Below, in pieces: positions 1-11,718 of a stretch of 64,000 nt of DNA; the first letter of the stretch is position 1, and each line of letters opens with the position of its first letter. The DNA lies in NCBI RefSeq assembly GCF_900105185.1, contig NZ_FNTJ01000002.1:310001-374000 (forward strand), given 5' to 3'. The DNA comes from Pseudomonas saponiphila (GTDB taxonomy: Bacteria > Pseudomonadota > Gammaproteobacteria > Pseudomonadales > Pseudomonadaceae). A program made the position numbers and the translations under genes. The notes beneath the pieces were generated by a model that did not search any database, was not told the DNA's origin, and was given only the letters and a program-made list of their open reading frames with translations.

Positions 1-159
1 TTGGAAAGTACGTTTCATGTCGTGTTACCTGGTTCGTCCACAACGGGCCGGAATGGCCCCCGTTTTAAGAGATCGGCGATTCTAGAGAAAGCAAGCCTCT
101 AGGTCAATTTCCAACCAGCTTTTCCTTTATCTATGTATGTCCGGGGACGGGGTTGTGAG

Positions 160-520
160 CCAGGGTCAGGTAGATATAAAAATAAAGAAGGAAAGTATTT
201 AAAGCTTTTCTGTAAAGCTTATAAAGGCTAGGGACGGCGCCTTCTGTGGGTAACTGGCTTTAGCCCTTATATTCCGTACTGTACAGAGAATGACAACACG
301 GTTGAGAAACGGTGTCCTCCCTGTGCTGCGCTATCGGAAAACCTGTGCGTGGAACGAGCAGTTATCCACAAGCGACTTACCCACAGCGTTTCGACCCGAG
401 TTGTGCAACGACCTCAAGCGGGGTTATCCACAGAGCTTATGCACATACCGCTGGTCGTGTTTATTCGGGGTAAGACGTTGATTCTTAGTGTCCTGAGGGC
501 ACGCTACATGTGGATAAGTG
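160..520. other. oriC: chromosomal replication origin oriC
   Basis: The region upstream of dnaA has three perfect DnaA boxes: TTATCCACA at 362-370 and 424-432 and its complement at 509-517. Near-consensus boxes lie at 245-253 (TGTGGGTAA), 377-385 (TTACCCACA) and 437-445 (TTATGCACA). An AT-rich stretch at about 168-230 is a candidate unwinding element. In Pseudomonas the origin is known to sit between rpmH and dnaA, so position and content agree. The exact limits are inferred. Confidence 0.85.
362..432 (+). promoter_or_regulatory. cluster of DnaA boxes in oriC
   Basis: Two perfect TTATCCACA boxes (362-370, 424-432) flank a one-mismatch box (377-385). A further TTATGCACA follows at 437-445. 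All read in the same direction, as expected for an ordered DnaA assembly array; the perfect box at 509-517 faces the other way and lies close to the dnaA promoter region, so it may also serve dnaA autoregulation. Confidence 0.85.
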
Positions 521-584
521 GGCGGCTGATCGCTACAATGGCCGCTTGTTTTTGCCTCACCGGCTTTCAACTTAGGGGATATCC

Positions 585-2126
585 GTGTCAGTGGAACTTT
601 GGCAGCAGTGCGTGGAGCTTCTGCGTGATGAGCTGCCTGCCCAGCAATTCAACACTTGGATCCGTCCGCTACAGGTCGAAGCCGAAGGCGACGAGTTGCG
701 TGTTTACGCACCGAATCGTTTTGTTCTCGATTGGGTCAACGAAAAGTACCTGGGGCGCGTGCTCGAGCTGCTGGATGAACACGGCAACGGCAGTGCGCCG
801 GTTCTTTCCTTATTAATAGGCAGCAAACGCAGTTCGGCGCCTCGCGCTGCACCTAATGCGCCACTGGCCGCCGCAGCCTCGCAAGCGCTGCAAGCGGCAG
901 CGGCCAATGCCACCCCGGCGGCGGCTCCTGCGCCAACTCCGGCACCCACTTCCGCTCCGGCCAAGAAAGCCGCGGCGCAGAAGAGTGCCGAAGTCAGCGA
1001 AGAACCCTCTCGTGACAGCTTCGACCCGATGGCGGGCGCCAGCTCGCAGCAGGCACCGGTACGCGCCGAGCAGCGTACTGTCCAGGTAGAAGGCGCGCTC
1101 AAGCACACCAGCTATCTGAACCGCACCTTCACCTTTGAGAATTTTGTCGAGGGCAAGTCCAACCAGCTGGCCCGCGCGGCGGCCTGGCAGGTGGCGGACA
1201 ACCCCAAGCATGGCTACAACCCGCTGTTCCTGTATGGCGGCGTCGGTTTGGGTAAAACCCACTTGATGCACGCAGTGGGTAACCACCTATTAAAGAAGAA
1301 CCCGAATGCCAAGGTCGTGTACCTGCATTCCGAGCGCTTCGTGGCGGACATGGTCAAGGCGTTGCAGCTCAATGCCATCAACGAATTCAAGCGCTTCTAC
1401 CGTTCGGTCGATGCGCTGCTGATCGATGACATTCAGTTCTTCGCCCGCAAGGAGCGTTCCCAGGAAGAGTTTTTCCATACCTTCAACGCCCTCCTTGAAG
1501 GCGGCCAGCAGGTGATCCTCACCAGCGACCGCTATCCCAAGGAGATCGAGGGCCTGGAAGAGCGCCTCAAGTCGCGCTTCGGCTGGGGCCTGACGGTGGC
1601 GGTCGAGCCTCCGGAACTGGAAACCCGGGTCGCGATCCTGATGAAGAAGGCCGACCAGGCCAAGGTCGAACTGCCTCACGATGCGGCGTTCTTCATTGCC
1701 CAGCGGATCCGCTCCAACGTCCGTGAACTGGAAGGCGCGCTCAAGCGGGTCATTGCCCACTCGCACTTCATGGGCCGCGACATCACCATCGAGCTGATTC
1801 GCGAATCCCTGAAGGACCTGTTGGCCCTTCAGGACAAGCTGGTGTCTGTGGATAACATCCAGCGCACCGTCGCCGAGTACTACAAGATCAAGATTTCCGA
1901 TCTGCTGTCCAAGCGACGTTCGCGTTCGGTGGCCCGTCCGCGTCAGGTGGCCATGGCCCTGTCCAAGGAACTGACCAACCACAGCCTGCCGGAAATCGGC
2001 GATGTGTTCGGCGGCCGCGACCACACCACCGTGCTGCACGCCTGCCGCAAGATCAATGAACTTAAGGAATCCGACGCGGACATCCGCGAGGACTACAAGA
2101 ACCTGCTGCGTACTCTGACCACTTGA
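585..2126 (+). CDS. dnaA: chromosomal replication initiator DnaA
   Basis: DnaA binds DnaA boxes at oriC, unwinds the origin and helps load the DnaB helicase. The 513-residue protein has an N-terminal domain I (start [13 protein letters not shown]), a long Ala/Pro-rich linker at about residues 85-150, then the AAA+ core with Walker A GGVGLGKT at 218-225 and Walker [10 protein letters not shown] near 280. The C-terminal domain IV carries the DnaA signature [11 protein letters not shown] near 475. The start is GTG at 585, preceded by an AGGGGAT ribosome-binding site at about 574. It is first in the dnaA-dnaN-recF-gyrB run. Length and domains are complete. Confidence 0.98.
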   Translation: MSVELWQQCVELLRDELPAQQFNTWIRPLQVEAEGDELRVYAPNRFVLDWVNEKYLGRVLELLDEHGNGSAPVLSLLIGSKRSSAPRAAPNAPLAAAASQALQAAAANATPAAAPAPTPAPTSAPAKKAAAQKSAEVSEEPSRDSFDPMAGASSQQAPVRAEQRTVQVEGALKHTSYLNRTFTFENFVEGKSNQLARAAAWQVADNPKHGYNPLFLYGGVGLGKTHLMHAVGNHLLKKNPNAKVVYLHSERFVADMVKALQLNAINEFKRFYRSVDALLIDDIQFFARKERSQEEFFHTFNALLEGGQQVILTSDRYPKEIEGLEERLKSRFGWGLTVAVEPPELETRVAILMKKADQAKVELPHDAAFFIAQRIRSNVRELEGALKRVIAHSHFMGRDITIELIRESLKDLLALQDKLVSVDNIQRTVAEYYKIKISDLLSKRRSRSVARPRQVAMALSKELTNHSLPEIGDVFGGRDHTTVLHACRKINELKESDADIREDYKNLLRTLTT

Positions 2127-2164
2127 TGACTCCAACGCAGCTTATTAAGGCAAGGGACTAGACC

Positions 2165-3268
2165 ATGCATTTCACCATTCAACGCGAAGCCCTGTTGAAA
2201 CCTCTGCAACTGGTCGCCGGCGTCGTCGAACGTCGTCAGACCTTGCCGGTGCTTTCCAACGTGCTGCTGGTTGTCGAAGGCCAGCAACTGTCGCTGACCG
2301 GTACCGACCTGGAAGTCGAACTGGTCGGTCGCGTACAACTTGAAGAGCCGGCCGAACCGGGGGAAATCACCGTTCCCGCGCGCAAGCTGATGGACATCTG
2401 CAAGAGCCTGCCCAACGATGCGCTGATCGACATCAAGGTCGATGAGCAGAAGCTGGTGGTGAAGGCCGGGCGTAGCCGCTTCACCCTGTCGACCCTGCCG
2501 GCCAACGATTTCCCGACTGTGGAAGAAGGCCCGGGCTCGCTGACCTGCCAGTTGGAGCAGAGCAAGCTGCGTCGCCTGATCGAGCGCACCAGCTTCGCCA
2601 TGGCCCAGCAGGACGTGCGCTACTACCTCAACGGCATGTTGCTGGAGGTTTCCGCCGGGATCATTCGCGCCGTGGCCACCGACGGTCACCGTCTGGCGAT
2701 GTGCTCGATGCAGGCCGACATCGGCCAGCCGGATCGTCACCAGGTGATCGTGCCGCGTAAAGGCATCCTGGAACTGGCGCGCCTGCTCACCGAGCCGGAC
2801 GGTAACGTCAGCATCGTCCTGGGTCAGCACCACATCCGCGCCACCACCGGCGAGTTCACCTTCACCTCCAAGCTGGTGGACGGTAAGTTCCCGGACTACG
2901 AGCGCGTGCTGCCAAAAGGTGGCGACAAACTGGTATTGGGCGACCGCCAGGCCCTGCGTGAAGCCTTCAGCCGTACCGCGATCCTGTCCAACGAGAAATA
3001 TCGCGGCATCCGTCTGCAACTGGCCAATGGTCAGCTGAAGATCCAGGCCAACAACCCGGAGCAGGAAGAAGCGGAAGAAGAAGTAGGCGTGGAATACAAC
3101 GGCGGCTCGCTGGAAATCGGCTTCAACGTCAGCTACCTGCTGGACGTACTGGGCGTGATGACCACCGAACAGGTTCGCCTGATCCTGTCCGACTCCAACA
3201 GCAGTGCGCTGGTGCAGGAATCCGACAACGACGACTCGGCTTACGTTGTCATGCCGATGCGCCTGTAA
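2165..3268 (+). CDS. dnaN: DNA polymerase III beta sliding clamp
   Basis: The 367-residue clamp forms a ring dimer around DNA and tethers polymerase III and repair polymerases. The sequence starts MHFTIQREALLKPLQ and ends YVVMPMRL, which is the typical beta-clamp C-terminus, and is full length with three repeated clamp folds expected. It begins 38 bp after dnaA with no terminator between, so the two are probably cotranscribed. Confidence 0.98.
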   Translation: MHFTIQREALLKPLQLVAGVVERRQTLPVLSNVLLVVEGQQLSLTGTDLEVELVGRVQLEEPAEPGEITVPARKLMDICKSLPNDALIDIKVDEQKLVVKAGRSRFTLSTLPANDFPTVEEGPGSLTCQLEQSKLRRLIERTSFAMAQQDVRYYLNGMLLEVSAGIIRAVATDGHRLAMCSMQADIGQPDRHQVIVPRKGILELARLLTEPDGNVSIVLGQHHIRATTGEFTFTSKLVDGKFPDYERVLPKGGDKLVLGDRQALREAFSRTAILSNEKYRGIRLQLANGQLKIQANNPEQEEAEEEVGVEYNGGSLEIGFNVSYLLDVLGVMTTEQVRLILSDSNSSALVQESDNDDSAYVVMPMRL

Positions 3269-3288
3269 TCATGCTCAGCAGAAGCTAG

Positions 3289-6814
<3,526 letters not shown>

Positions 6815-6832
6815 TCCGCAGTGGCACCTAAA

Positions 6833-6861
6833 AAGCCAACGCCTAGCGTTGGCTTTTTTTT
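6833..6861 (+). terminator. rho-independent terminator after gyrB
   Basis: A perfect 10-bp stem (AAGCCAACGC, loop CTA, GCGTTGGCTT) runs straight into eight T residues, 18 bp after the gyrB stop. It closes the dnaA-gyrB transcription unit. Confidence 0.92.
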
Positions 6862-6928
6862 GCGCGGACATCATGGCGTTGTCAGTGGATCATGTAGCTG
6901 TTCTGCTCAACAGGAAGGCAAGGAGCCT

Positions 6929-7117
6929 ATGAGTCGATTCAAGATTTCTCCATGGCTGTCCAGTTCCGGTGGCCCCTTGGTGGTGATAGGTGAAGGTTTG
7001 GCCGGTATGTGGCGTGGCCTCGACGGCGAACCCTCGGATTACCACAGGGCGTGTCAGATTGATGACTATGCCGGCCGACTGGAGGGTGTCGATGGCGATA
7101 TTCTTGTCCTCAGATAG
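6929..7117 (+). pseudogene. truncated Imm21-like immunity protein
   Basis: A 62-residue frame starts MSRFKISPWLSSSGGPLVVI at an ATG with an AAGGAG site about 8 bp upstream. It goes on through a MWRGLDG motif, DYHRAC and DDYAG to GDILVL, then stops at TAG (7115). The spacing W..SSGGPL - W.G - DY.RAC - DDY.G - LVL matches my recollection of the Imm21 immunity family, whose members are about twice as long. The LVL stretch would normally lead into a further beta-rich half, so this looks like a gene cut short by a stop or frameshift. The family call is from memory of the motif and is moderate; the truncation is plain if the call is right. Confidence 0.55.
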
Positions 7118-7315
7118 TGCCTCGTCAGCGGGCCCATCCGGTGCTGCGCAGCGCAGGTGTCCAAGGATAATTTTATAAAATGCTGGGACGACTTTTTCTA
7201 TCCGTCCGATGAGAATACGGCCCTGGCCATGCCGAATAGCGCAGAGGTCATATTTTCCTTCAAGGAAAACTTCTTTTACGGACAGTTCGTGAGGCCCATG
7301 GCGGCGCCTCTGTGA
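7118..7315 (+). pseudogene. C-terminal remnant, immunity-like, unrecognised
   Basis: Directly after the TAG at 7115 the same frame stays open for 65 codons, to a TGA at 7313-7315. It contains a protein-like stretch, DNFIKCWDDFFYPSDENTAL followed by EVIFSFKENFFYGQF. There is no ATG or credible ribosome-binding site (a GTG at 7157 is the only candidate). It reads as the tail of another small acidic or aromatic-rich immunity-type protein fused to the Imm21 remnant by deletion, or as the damaged second half of one gene. I do not recognise the family. Confidence 0.35.
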
Positions 7316-7321
7316 GATGGA

Positions 7322-7834
7322 ATGGATAACTCGACAGCACAGTTTCACAAGATCATTTTCAAGCTCACCGTCGATGCCGACGGTTACCCACCGGTGGAAT
7401 ATGAATCGCTGTGGGGCATCCAACGGGGCGCAGGTGTCTATGAGTTGGACAACACGCCCTACTATCTCTACGGCGTGAGCAAGGGGGACTGGGTGCTGAC
7501 TCGCGCTGACGCCCATGAGTTGATCGCGACTGGCGTGGTGCGGCAATCCGGGCACTCGACGCTGCGGGTTTTTGCCGAGCGCGAGTCAGAGCGCGCGAGC
7601 ATTATGCAGCACCTGCGCAGCCTTGGCGCCCGGTGCATGCTTACCCGGGGCCTGTCGCTGTTCACCGTGGACATCGCGCCCGAGGTCAGTTTTTGCGCCA
7701 TCGACCAATACCTGTCCTCCATCACCGACGACCAACATATCGCCTATGAAGATGCCTGCTTACAGCACGGGGCCATTGAGCCTGCGCGCATGAGCGAGTG
7801 CTTATCGCTGGCTTCACTTGAGGTTCAAGCATGA
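7322..7834 (+). CDS. DUF4265 family protein, probable immunity protein
   Basis: The 170-residue protein begins MDNSTAQFHKIIFKLTVDAD, then YPPVEYESLWG, a YELDNTPYYLYGVSKGDWV segment and QSGHSTLRV. This order (YPPV.yEsLW, elDN.Pyy..g.S.GD, SGHST.RV) is the DUF4265 pattern. DUF4265 proteins are found in polymorphic-toxin immunity arrays, so an antitoxin-like role is inferred, but the bound toxin is unknown. No signal peptide or membrane segment is visible. Its stop overlaps the start of the next gene by 4 bp (ATGA), so the two are translationally coupled. Confidence 0.7.
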   Translation: MDNSTAQFHKIIFKLTVDADGYPPVEYESLWGIQRGAGVYELDNTPYYLYGVSKGDWVLTRADAHELIATGVVRQSGHSTLRVFAERESERASIMQHLRSLGARCMLTRGLSLFTVDIAPEVSFCAIDQYLSSITDDQHIAYEDACLQHGAIEPARMSECLSLASLEVQA

Positions 7835-8214
7835 CTGTTGAATGGCCTGTCAGTTATTTCAGCGCGACTCTGGAAGACGATGTATGGCTTGTGGCTTTTG
7901 CCGACACTGCCGATGAGCCTGAGCACTATCTGTTGTTGCAGCGCAGCACCGAATGCGATGAACAGGACGCCGCCCTGGGCCAGGATACCTACCACCTGGA
8001 AATCTCCAGCCCTGCCCTCTCCGGCTACGGCGGGGTTGCACAAGTGCGGATCGAACAGGAACGCATCATCTTCAGCATGGCCAACTCCGTCACCTGGTGT
8101 GCCGGACTGGATCGGCTGGTGCTGTTGCTGGCACCTGAGCTGCAAGACGATCCGGCCATCGAACAGGCGCTTCGAGATGTGTTCATCGAGCAGTTGACCC
8201 CGCTACGCGGCTGA
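7831..8214 (+). CDS. Imm10-like immunity protein
   Basis: The 127-residue cytoplasmic protein has HYLLLQR near residue 32, an EQDAALGQDTYHLEISS block and SGYGGVAQVRIEQERIIFSM. The pattern lilqR - eqD...G.d.y..E - s.YGG.. resembles the Imm10 immunity family. Function is inferred from that resemblance and from its place between two DUF4265-like genes. It is coupled to the preceding gene by an ATGA overlap. No toxin gene is adjacent. Confidence 0.55.
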   Translation: MTVEWPVSYFSATLEDDVWLVAFADTADEPEHYLLLQRSTECDEQDAALGQDTYHLEISSPALSGYGGVAQVRIEQERIIFSMANSVTWCAGLDRLVLLLAPELQDDPAIEQALRDVFIEQLTPLRG

Positions 8215-8270
8215 GCCTGGATCGATTCCTTTCACCCTGTGTAAAAACAGCAATCGCTCGGAAACCAGTT

Positions 8271-8756
8271 ATGGATGATCAGAACCAGGAAATATCGATT
8301 CGGGTCGTGGCGGGGCAAAACGCCCATGGCCCGGTCTATGAGCCGCTACATGTACGGCGGATCGACGAGGACAGCTACGAGATTCTCTATTCACCGGGGC
8401 TGACGCTGAACCTGGCCAAGGGCGACATCATCTCGATCAAGAACCCGCAGGCCCCCGCCGTGGTGCTCAAGCGTGGCGGCAACTTCTGCATCCACATTTA
8501 TGCGAAGCACATCCCTGAAGAGCACATCGTTGCCCTGGCGGCGGATGTGGTGACCGAATTGGGCGGCATGCTCGACGGGCGCTACAAGGGCAATCTGACA
8601 CTGTCGGTGCCGGCGCGAAACGGCATGGACAACATCGCACGGTTCTTCAACCGCTTCCGCGAGACAACGGGCATCGAGTGGTACTACGCCAACATCTATA
8701 AAAACCTCGATGACACCGATGACGAGACCTTGCTCGATTGGTGGCTGGAACAATGA
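8271..8756 (+). CDS. DUF4265-like protein, probable immunity protein
   Basis: The 161-residue protein carries VYEPLHVRRIDEDSYEILYS, then LAKGDIISI, RGGNFCIHIY and a C-terminal TGIEWYYANIYKNLDDTD ending LLDWWLEQ. The N-terminal E.l....dsYeilysP.l...lAkGD pattern and the C-terminal EWY..N.Y....LdWW pattern fit proteins usually labelled DUF4265, but it is divergent from the DUF4265 gene at 7322. Predicted cytoplasmic. A gap of 56 bp separates it from the preceding gene; its TGA overlaps the ATG of the next (ATGA), so it forms a coupled pair. Confidence 0.55.
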   Translation: MDDQNQEISIRVVAGQNAHGPVYEPLHVRRIDEDSYEILYSPGLTLNLAKGDIISIKNPQAPAVVLKRGGNFCIHIYAKHIPEEHIVALAADVVTELGGMLDGRYKGNLTLSVPARNGMDNIARFFNRFRETTGIEWYYANIYKNLDDTDDETLLDWWLEQ

Positions 8757-9073
8757 ACGAAAGACAGCAGCTTGTCTGTGAACGCTACGACCTTGCTCCC
8801 CAAACGCCGGAGCCGATGATTGCACTGGCCACCGGTTCCCTGGCGCAGTCGCCCATCTATGGCACCCGGATCGAGTTGCCGGAGAACGGCACGGTCAGTT
8901 GGTTTATCCACTGCGGCGAACATTCAACAGCCGTGGATTTCTACCAGCCGCTGTGCGCCGAGCATCTGGTCGAGCTGTTGCCGGAGGTGATCGATTACCT
9001 GTACCTGCCAAGCGGGACGCGTTTCATCATCGACCGCGCCGGCTATAAAGATGTCTGGCAGGACCCGGAGTGA
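8753..9073 (+). CDS. Imm33-like immunity protein
   Basis: The 106-residue protein starts MNERQQLVCERYDL and includes SPIYGTRIELP, SWFIHCGEHS, DFYQPLCAEHLVELLPEVIDYL, YLPSGTRFIID and a final DVWQDPE. The motif series PIYG.R - W.i..GE - F.PL...HL.E..PEV..YL.LP.G.RF - DVW.D fits the Imm33 (former DUF2185-type) immunity proteins as I remember them. An upstream in-frame start at 8738 exists, but the ATG at 8753 overlaps the preceding stop (ATGA) and is preferred. It ends the immunity island. Confidence 0.55.
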   Translation: MNERQQLVCERYDLAPQTPEPMIALATGSLAQSPIYGTRIELPENGTVSWFIHCGEHSTAVDFYQPLCAEHLVELLPEVIDYLYLPSGTRFIIDRAGYKDVWQDPE

Positions 9074-9100
9074 TATCAAGCCGCTGTTGCCGGCAAGCTG

Positions 9101-9829
9101 TCAGTGGCCCTGCTGGTCGGGTGCCGCCACGCTTTCCAGCCGGTAGCCATAGCCGTAGATGGTCAGCAGTTGCCAACCGCGATCCGCGGTCAGCCCCAGC
9201 TTGTTGCGCAGGCGGTAGATGTGGGTGTCCAGGGGCCGCGAGGAGGCGATTTCCTCATGGGTCCAGAACCGTTCGTACAGGTACTCCCGCGACAGTGGCC
9301 GGCCCAGGTTGGCGAACAGGCAGCGGGCCAGGCGGTACTCGCGCTCGGTCAGGCTGATGGGGACTCTTGCGCGGGTCACGGTCAGTTCGGCATCGTCGAA
9401 GGTCAGGTCGTTGAAGCTCAGGAGCTCCTCACTGTTATTGCGCTGCAAGCCGTGGCGGCGCAGCACCGCGTTGACCCGGGCCTTGAGTTCGTTGGGACGA
9501 AACGGCTTGCTCAAGTAATCGTCGGCACCGCTGTTCAGGGCCTGGACAATATCGCTCTCGGCATCGCGGCTGGTGAGCATGATGGCCGCAGGTGGCGCAT
9601 CCATGTGTTCCCGAGTCCAGCGCAGCAACGACAGACCGCTGAGGTCCGGCAGTTGCCAGTCGAGTATCAGCAGGTCAAAGGTTTCCCGCCGCAACTGACG
9701 TAGCAGGTCTTCGCCCCGTTCGAAGCGATGCAGGGTCCATGGGGCTTCACCGGGGCCGGGAATTTCTCGCAGCGTCTGTTCCACACGCGCCAGTTCTGCG
9801 GGTTCGTCATCCAGTATCGCGACACGCAT
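9101..9829 (-). CDS. OmpR/PhoB-family response regulator
   Basis: This 242-residue DNA-binding regulator has a receiver domain with acidic pocket DDE at residues 7-9, phospho-acceptor D57 (LLILDWQLPD) and conserved lysine K108 (LSKPF). A winged-helix effector domain follows, with LTEREYRLARCLF and RPLDTHIYRLRNKLG. It is transcribed away from a fecR-domain gene and a CHASE2 histidine kinase some 0.9 and 4.6 kb away on the other strand; the kinase is the likely partner. The link is inferred from position, as no other kinase lies nearby. Confidence 0.9.
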   Translation of the reverse strand: MRVAILDDEPAELARVEQTLREIPGPGEAPWTLHRFERGEDLLRQLRRETFDLLILDWQLPDLSGLSLLRWTREHMDAPPAAIMLTSRDAESDIVQALNSGADDYLSKPFRPNELKARVNAVLRRHGLQRNNSEELLSFNDLTFDDAELTVTRARVPISLTEREYRLARCLFANLGRPLSREYLYERFWTHEEIASSRPLDTHIYRLRNKLGLTADRGWQLLTIYGYGYRLESVAAPDQQGH

Positions 9830-10060
9830 GCCAGGCAGTTCCTTATGGTTCGAAGAGCCCCAGAGACACAGATCCAGCGGCTTCAGGCAGGGGGCAGTTT
9901 AGGCGTCTTGGCTGATTCTGAACAATTATGGCGAATTGCTCTTGAGCCCCTGCTCCCTCGGTACGCTGATATCAAATAGCCGGTAAGGCACCTGGAGCAC
10001 GGGTGCTGGGGGGCTATCGCAGCAGCACGATACCGGCTCGCTCAAGCAAGGAAAAGAACC

Positions 10061-10348
10061 ATGGGGAACATGTTCAGCAAAGGCCAGGTCGCGCTGGTCA
10101 GAATGTTCAGCGGCGATGATCCGCTGCGCCTGGTCAGCTTGATGCTGGCGGCTTATCTGGGGATCAGTGCCAGCGGGCTGCCGTCGTCGTCCGGCTCCTG
10201 CTGTGAGGCAGCCAAGGCCGAGGCCTACTCGACGCTGGCCTCGCCCGACAGCCAGGAAGCCAGCCTGACCCTGGATGCCGAACCGCTACTGGGCCGGACA
10301 GCCCTGCCTGCGGTGCGGCAGTCACCGGCACCCCGCTGGGTCTTCTAG
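10061..10348 (+). CDS. hypothetical protein, uncertain
   Basis: A possible 95-residue protein (MGNMFSKGQVALVRMF...) starts at an ATG with AAGGAAAAG about 6 bp upstream. It has one hydrophobic run at about residues 25-40 (VSLMLAAYLGISASG), then a Ser/Ala-rich tail with no motif that I recognise. It sits alone in the wide gap between the response regulator and the fecR gene. It could be a small membrane-associated component of that locus or simply a chance open frame. Confidence 0.35.
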   Translation: MGNMFSKGQVALVRMFSGDDPLRLVSLMLAAYLGISASGLPSSSGSCCEAAKAEAYSTLASPDSQEASLTLDAEPLLGRTALPAVRQSPAPRWVF

Positions 10349-10745
10349 CAGGTGCGGCGATGATTCTGAACAAATATTGCAAAACCGCCCCGGCCGCTCG
10401 CGCAGCGCTACATTGGCTCTCGCTGAGTGGCACACGGGGGCACCTGGAAGTGCTCCGACACAGGGAGTGTCAACCGCCAGGCTGGCGGCACAACGCGCGC
10501 TTGCGTGCGTCGTTGAAGGGGAATACAGGGAGTGCCTCCTCAGGACTTTGGGCCGGGCGACCTGTCGCCCCGGTTCCGACACAGGGACGTGTCACTTTCT
10601 TTGCTGGCTGTGCTCTTCCCTCCCGGTTCCTATTCGCCCCTTTCCCTGGGCGGCGCCCTGCAGCCGCGGCTTTCTGCCCATGCGCTGCCTCAGGTATGGT
10701 GCGTAGGATTTCGCCGTGGTTTTCCCAAAGGCTCAAAGCAAATTC
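10349..10745. other. 397-bp intergenic region with short inverted repeats
   Basis: No convincing gene is seen here. Two matching inverted repeats occur 121 bp apart: GACAC-AGGGA-GTGTC at 10457-10471 and GACAC-AGGGAC-GTGTC at 10578-10593. A degenerate copy (ATACAGGGAGTGCC) lies between them near 10524. They lie upstream of the fecR-domain gene and might bind a regulator such as the divergent OmpR-type protein, but nothing proves this. Confidence 0.4.
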
Positions 10746-11625
10746 ATGAATGACCTCTGCCCTTCTCCGCCCGTTGGCCGGTTGCAGGTGGCGTGCGCTG
10801 CATTGCTGCTAGCGGGCCTGATCCTGCCATCCTGCGCCGTGCAGGCTGCCCCGCAACGCCTTCCCTACCTGGATGACAACCAGCAATGCCGCGGCCAGCC
10901 CTTACCGGCTACCGTCGAGCACTTGACGGGCGAGGCCTGGAAACTGGATGCCAAGGGCCGCGAGGTGGCCCTGGAAGAAGGCATGAGCATCGATGAGAAA
11001 GAAGGGATAAAAACCTCACCGTCGGCTTTCGTCAGCCTGTCCCTCGGCGATGGTTCGCGCGTGGTGCTGCCCTCCAGTTCCCAGGTCACCCTGCAATTGA
11101 ATACGCAATACAGCATTCCTCAGGTGGTCCTGGAGCAGGGTCAGATCGAATCCTACGTGATCAAGCGCAACAGCGATCACGACCGCTTCCAGATCGTGAC
11201 CCCCGTAGGCGTGTTGGGGGTCCGCGGGACGCACTTCCGGGTGCGTAATGACGATCAGCAATCCCTGGTGGAGGTGCTCAATGGCCAGGTGGCGGTGAGC
11301 CGCGATGAGCCGCCGCCGACCAAGACTGCTCGACGCTCCGGCAAGCGTGTTGTGGATAACCCTGCCGGCCCGCTGCCGGGGGAGGTCCAGGTCATGGCGC
11401 GCCAGGGATTGCGCATTCAGAATCAGGGCGAGCTCAAGCCGGTGGAACTGCTGGCTGCGCCCCGGCTGCTGGGGCAGGCCGGACAAACCGGCGCCCTGCC
11501 CGTCTGGCAACTCATCCTGCAACCGTTGCCGGGTGCCCGTCGCTATCGGGCACAGGTGGCTACCGACAAGGATTTCCTCAATATCAAGCAGGAACAGTTC
11601 TCCAGCACTCCGGAAGTGAACTTCA
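10746..11625 (+). pseudogene. FecR-domain protein, 5' part, split by IS21 element
   Basis: The gene encodes an exported FecR-domain protein. A signal peptide is visible (ALLLAGLILPSCAVQA, cleavage near residue 35). The FecR domain carries SFVSLSLGDGSRVVLPSSS-type beta repeats and TPVGVLGVRGTHFRV, and the C-terminal part has a WQLILQPLPGARRYRAQVATD repeat. The ATG at 10746 is preferred over an upstream in-frame start at 10716 because the signal peptide follows it. The frame is interrupted after codons for VNF at 11625 by an IS21-family element; reading into the IS adds 15 foreign codons ending in TGA at 11669. The intact product would be 332 residues, so the split copy lacks its last 39 or so. 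Confidence 0.85.
11619..11625. repeat. 7-bp target-site duplication, left copy
   Basis: AACTTCA directly precedes the IS left end (TGCGGATTTCGG). The same 7 bases follow the right end at 14267-14273. Joining the flanks with one copy restores the fecR reading frame. Confidence 0.93.
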
Positions 11626-11718
11626 TGCGGATTTCGGTGAACGTGACCGAGCGTTTCGCTAATACGTGACCGGTGCTTCCACCCCGGTTGCGCGGGTTCT
11701 GGATTGTAATCGCATCGG

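Noticed and set aside
290..816. Short frames in oriC and over the start of dnaA
   Set aside because: They overlap DnaA boxes and dnaA and have no protein-like features.
9830..10060. Possible small gene or riboswitch just upstream of the response regulator
   Set aside because: No good hairpin-terminator pair or frame was seen; left as plain intergenic DNA.
10360..10749. 129-codon frame between the regulator and fecR
   Set aside because: It contains inverted repeats, has no ribosome-binding site or motif and overlaps the fecR start; more likely intergenic.
11626..11669. C-terminal residues MRISVNVTERFANT on the fecR product
   Set aside because: They are read from the IS left end and are not part of the original gene.
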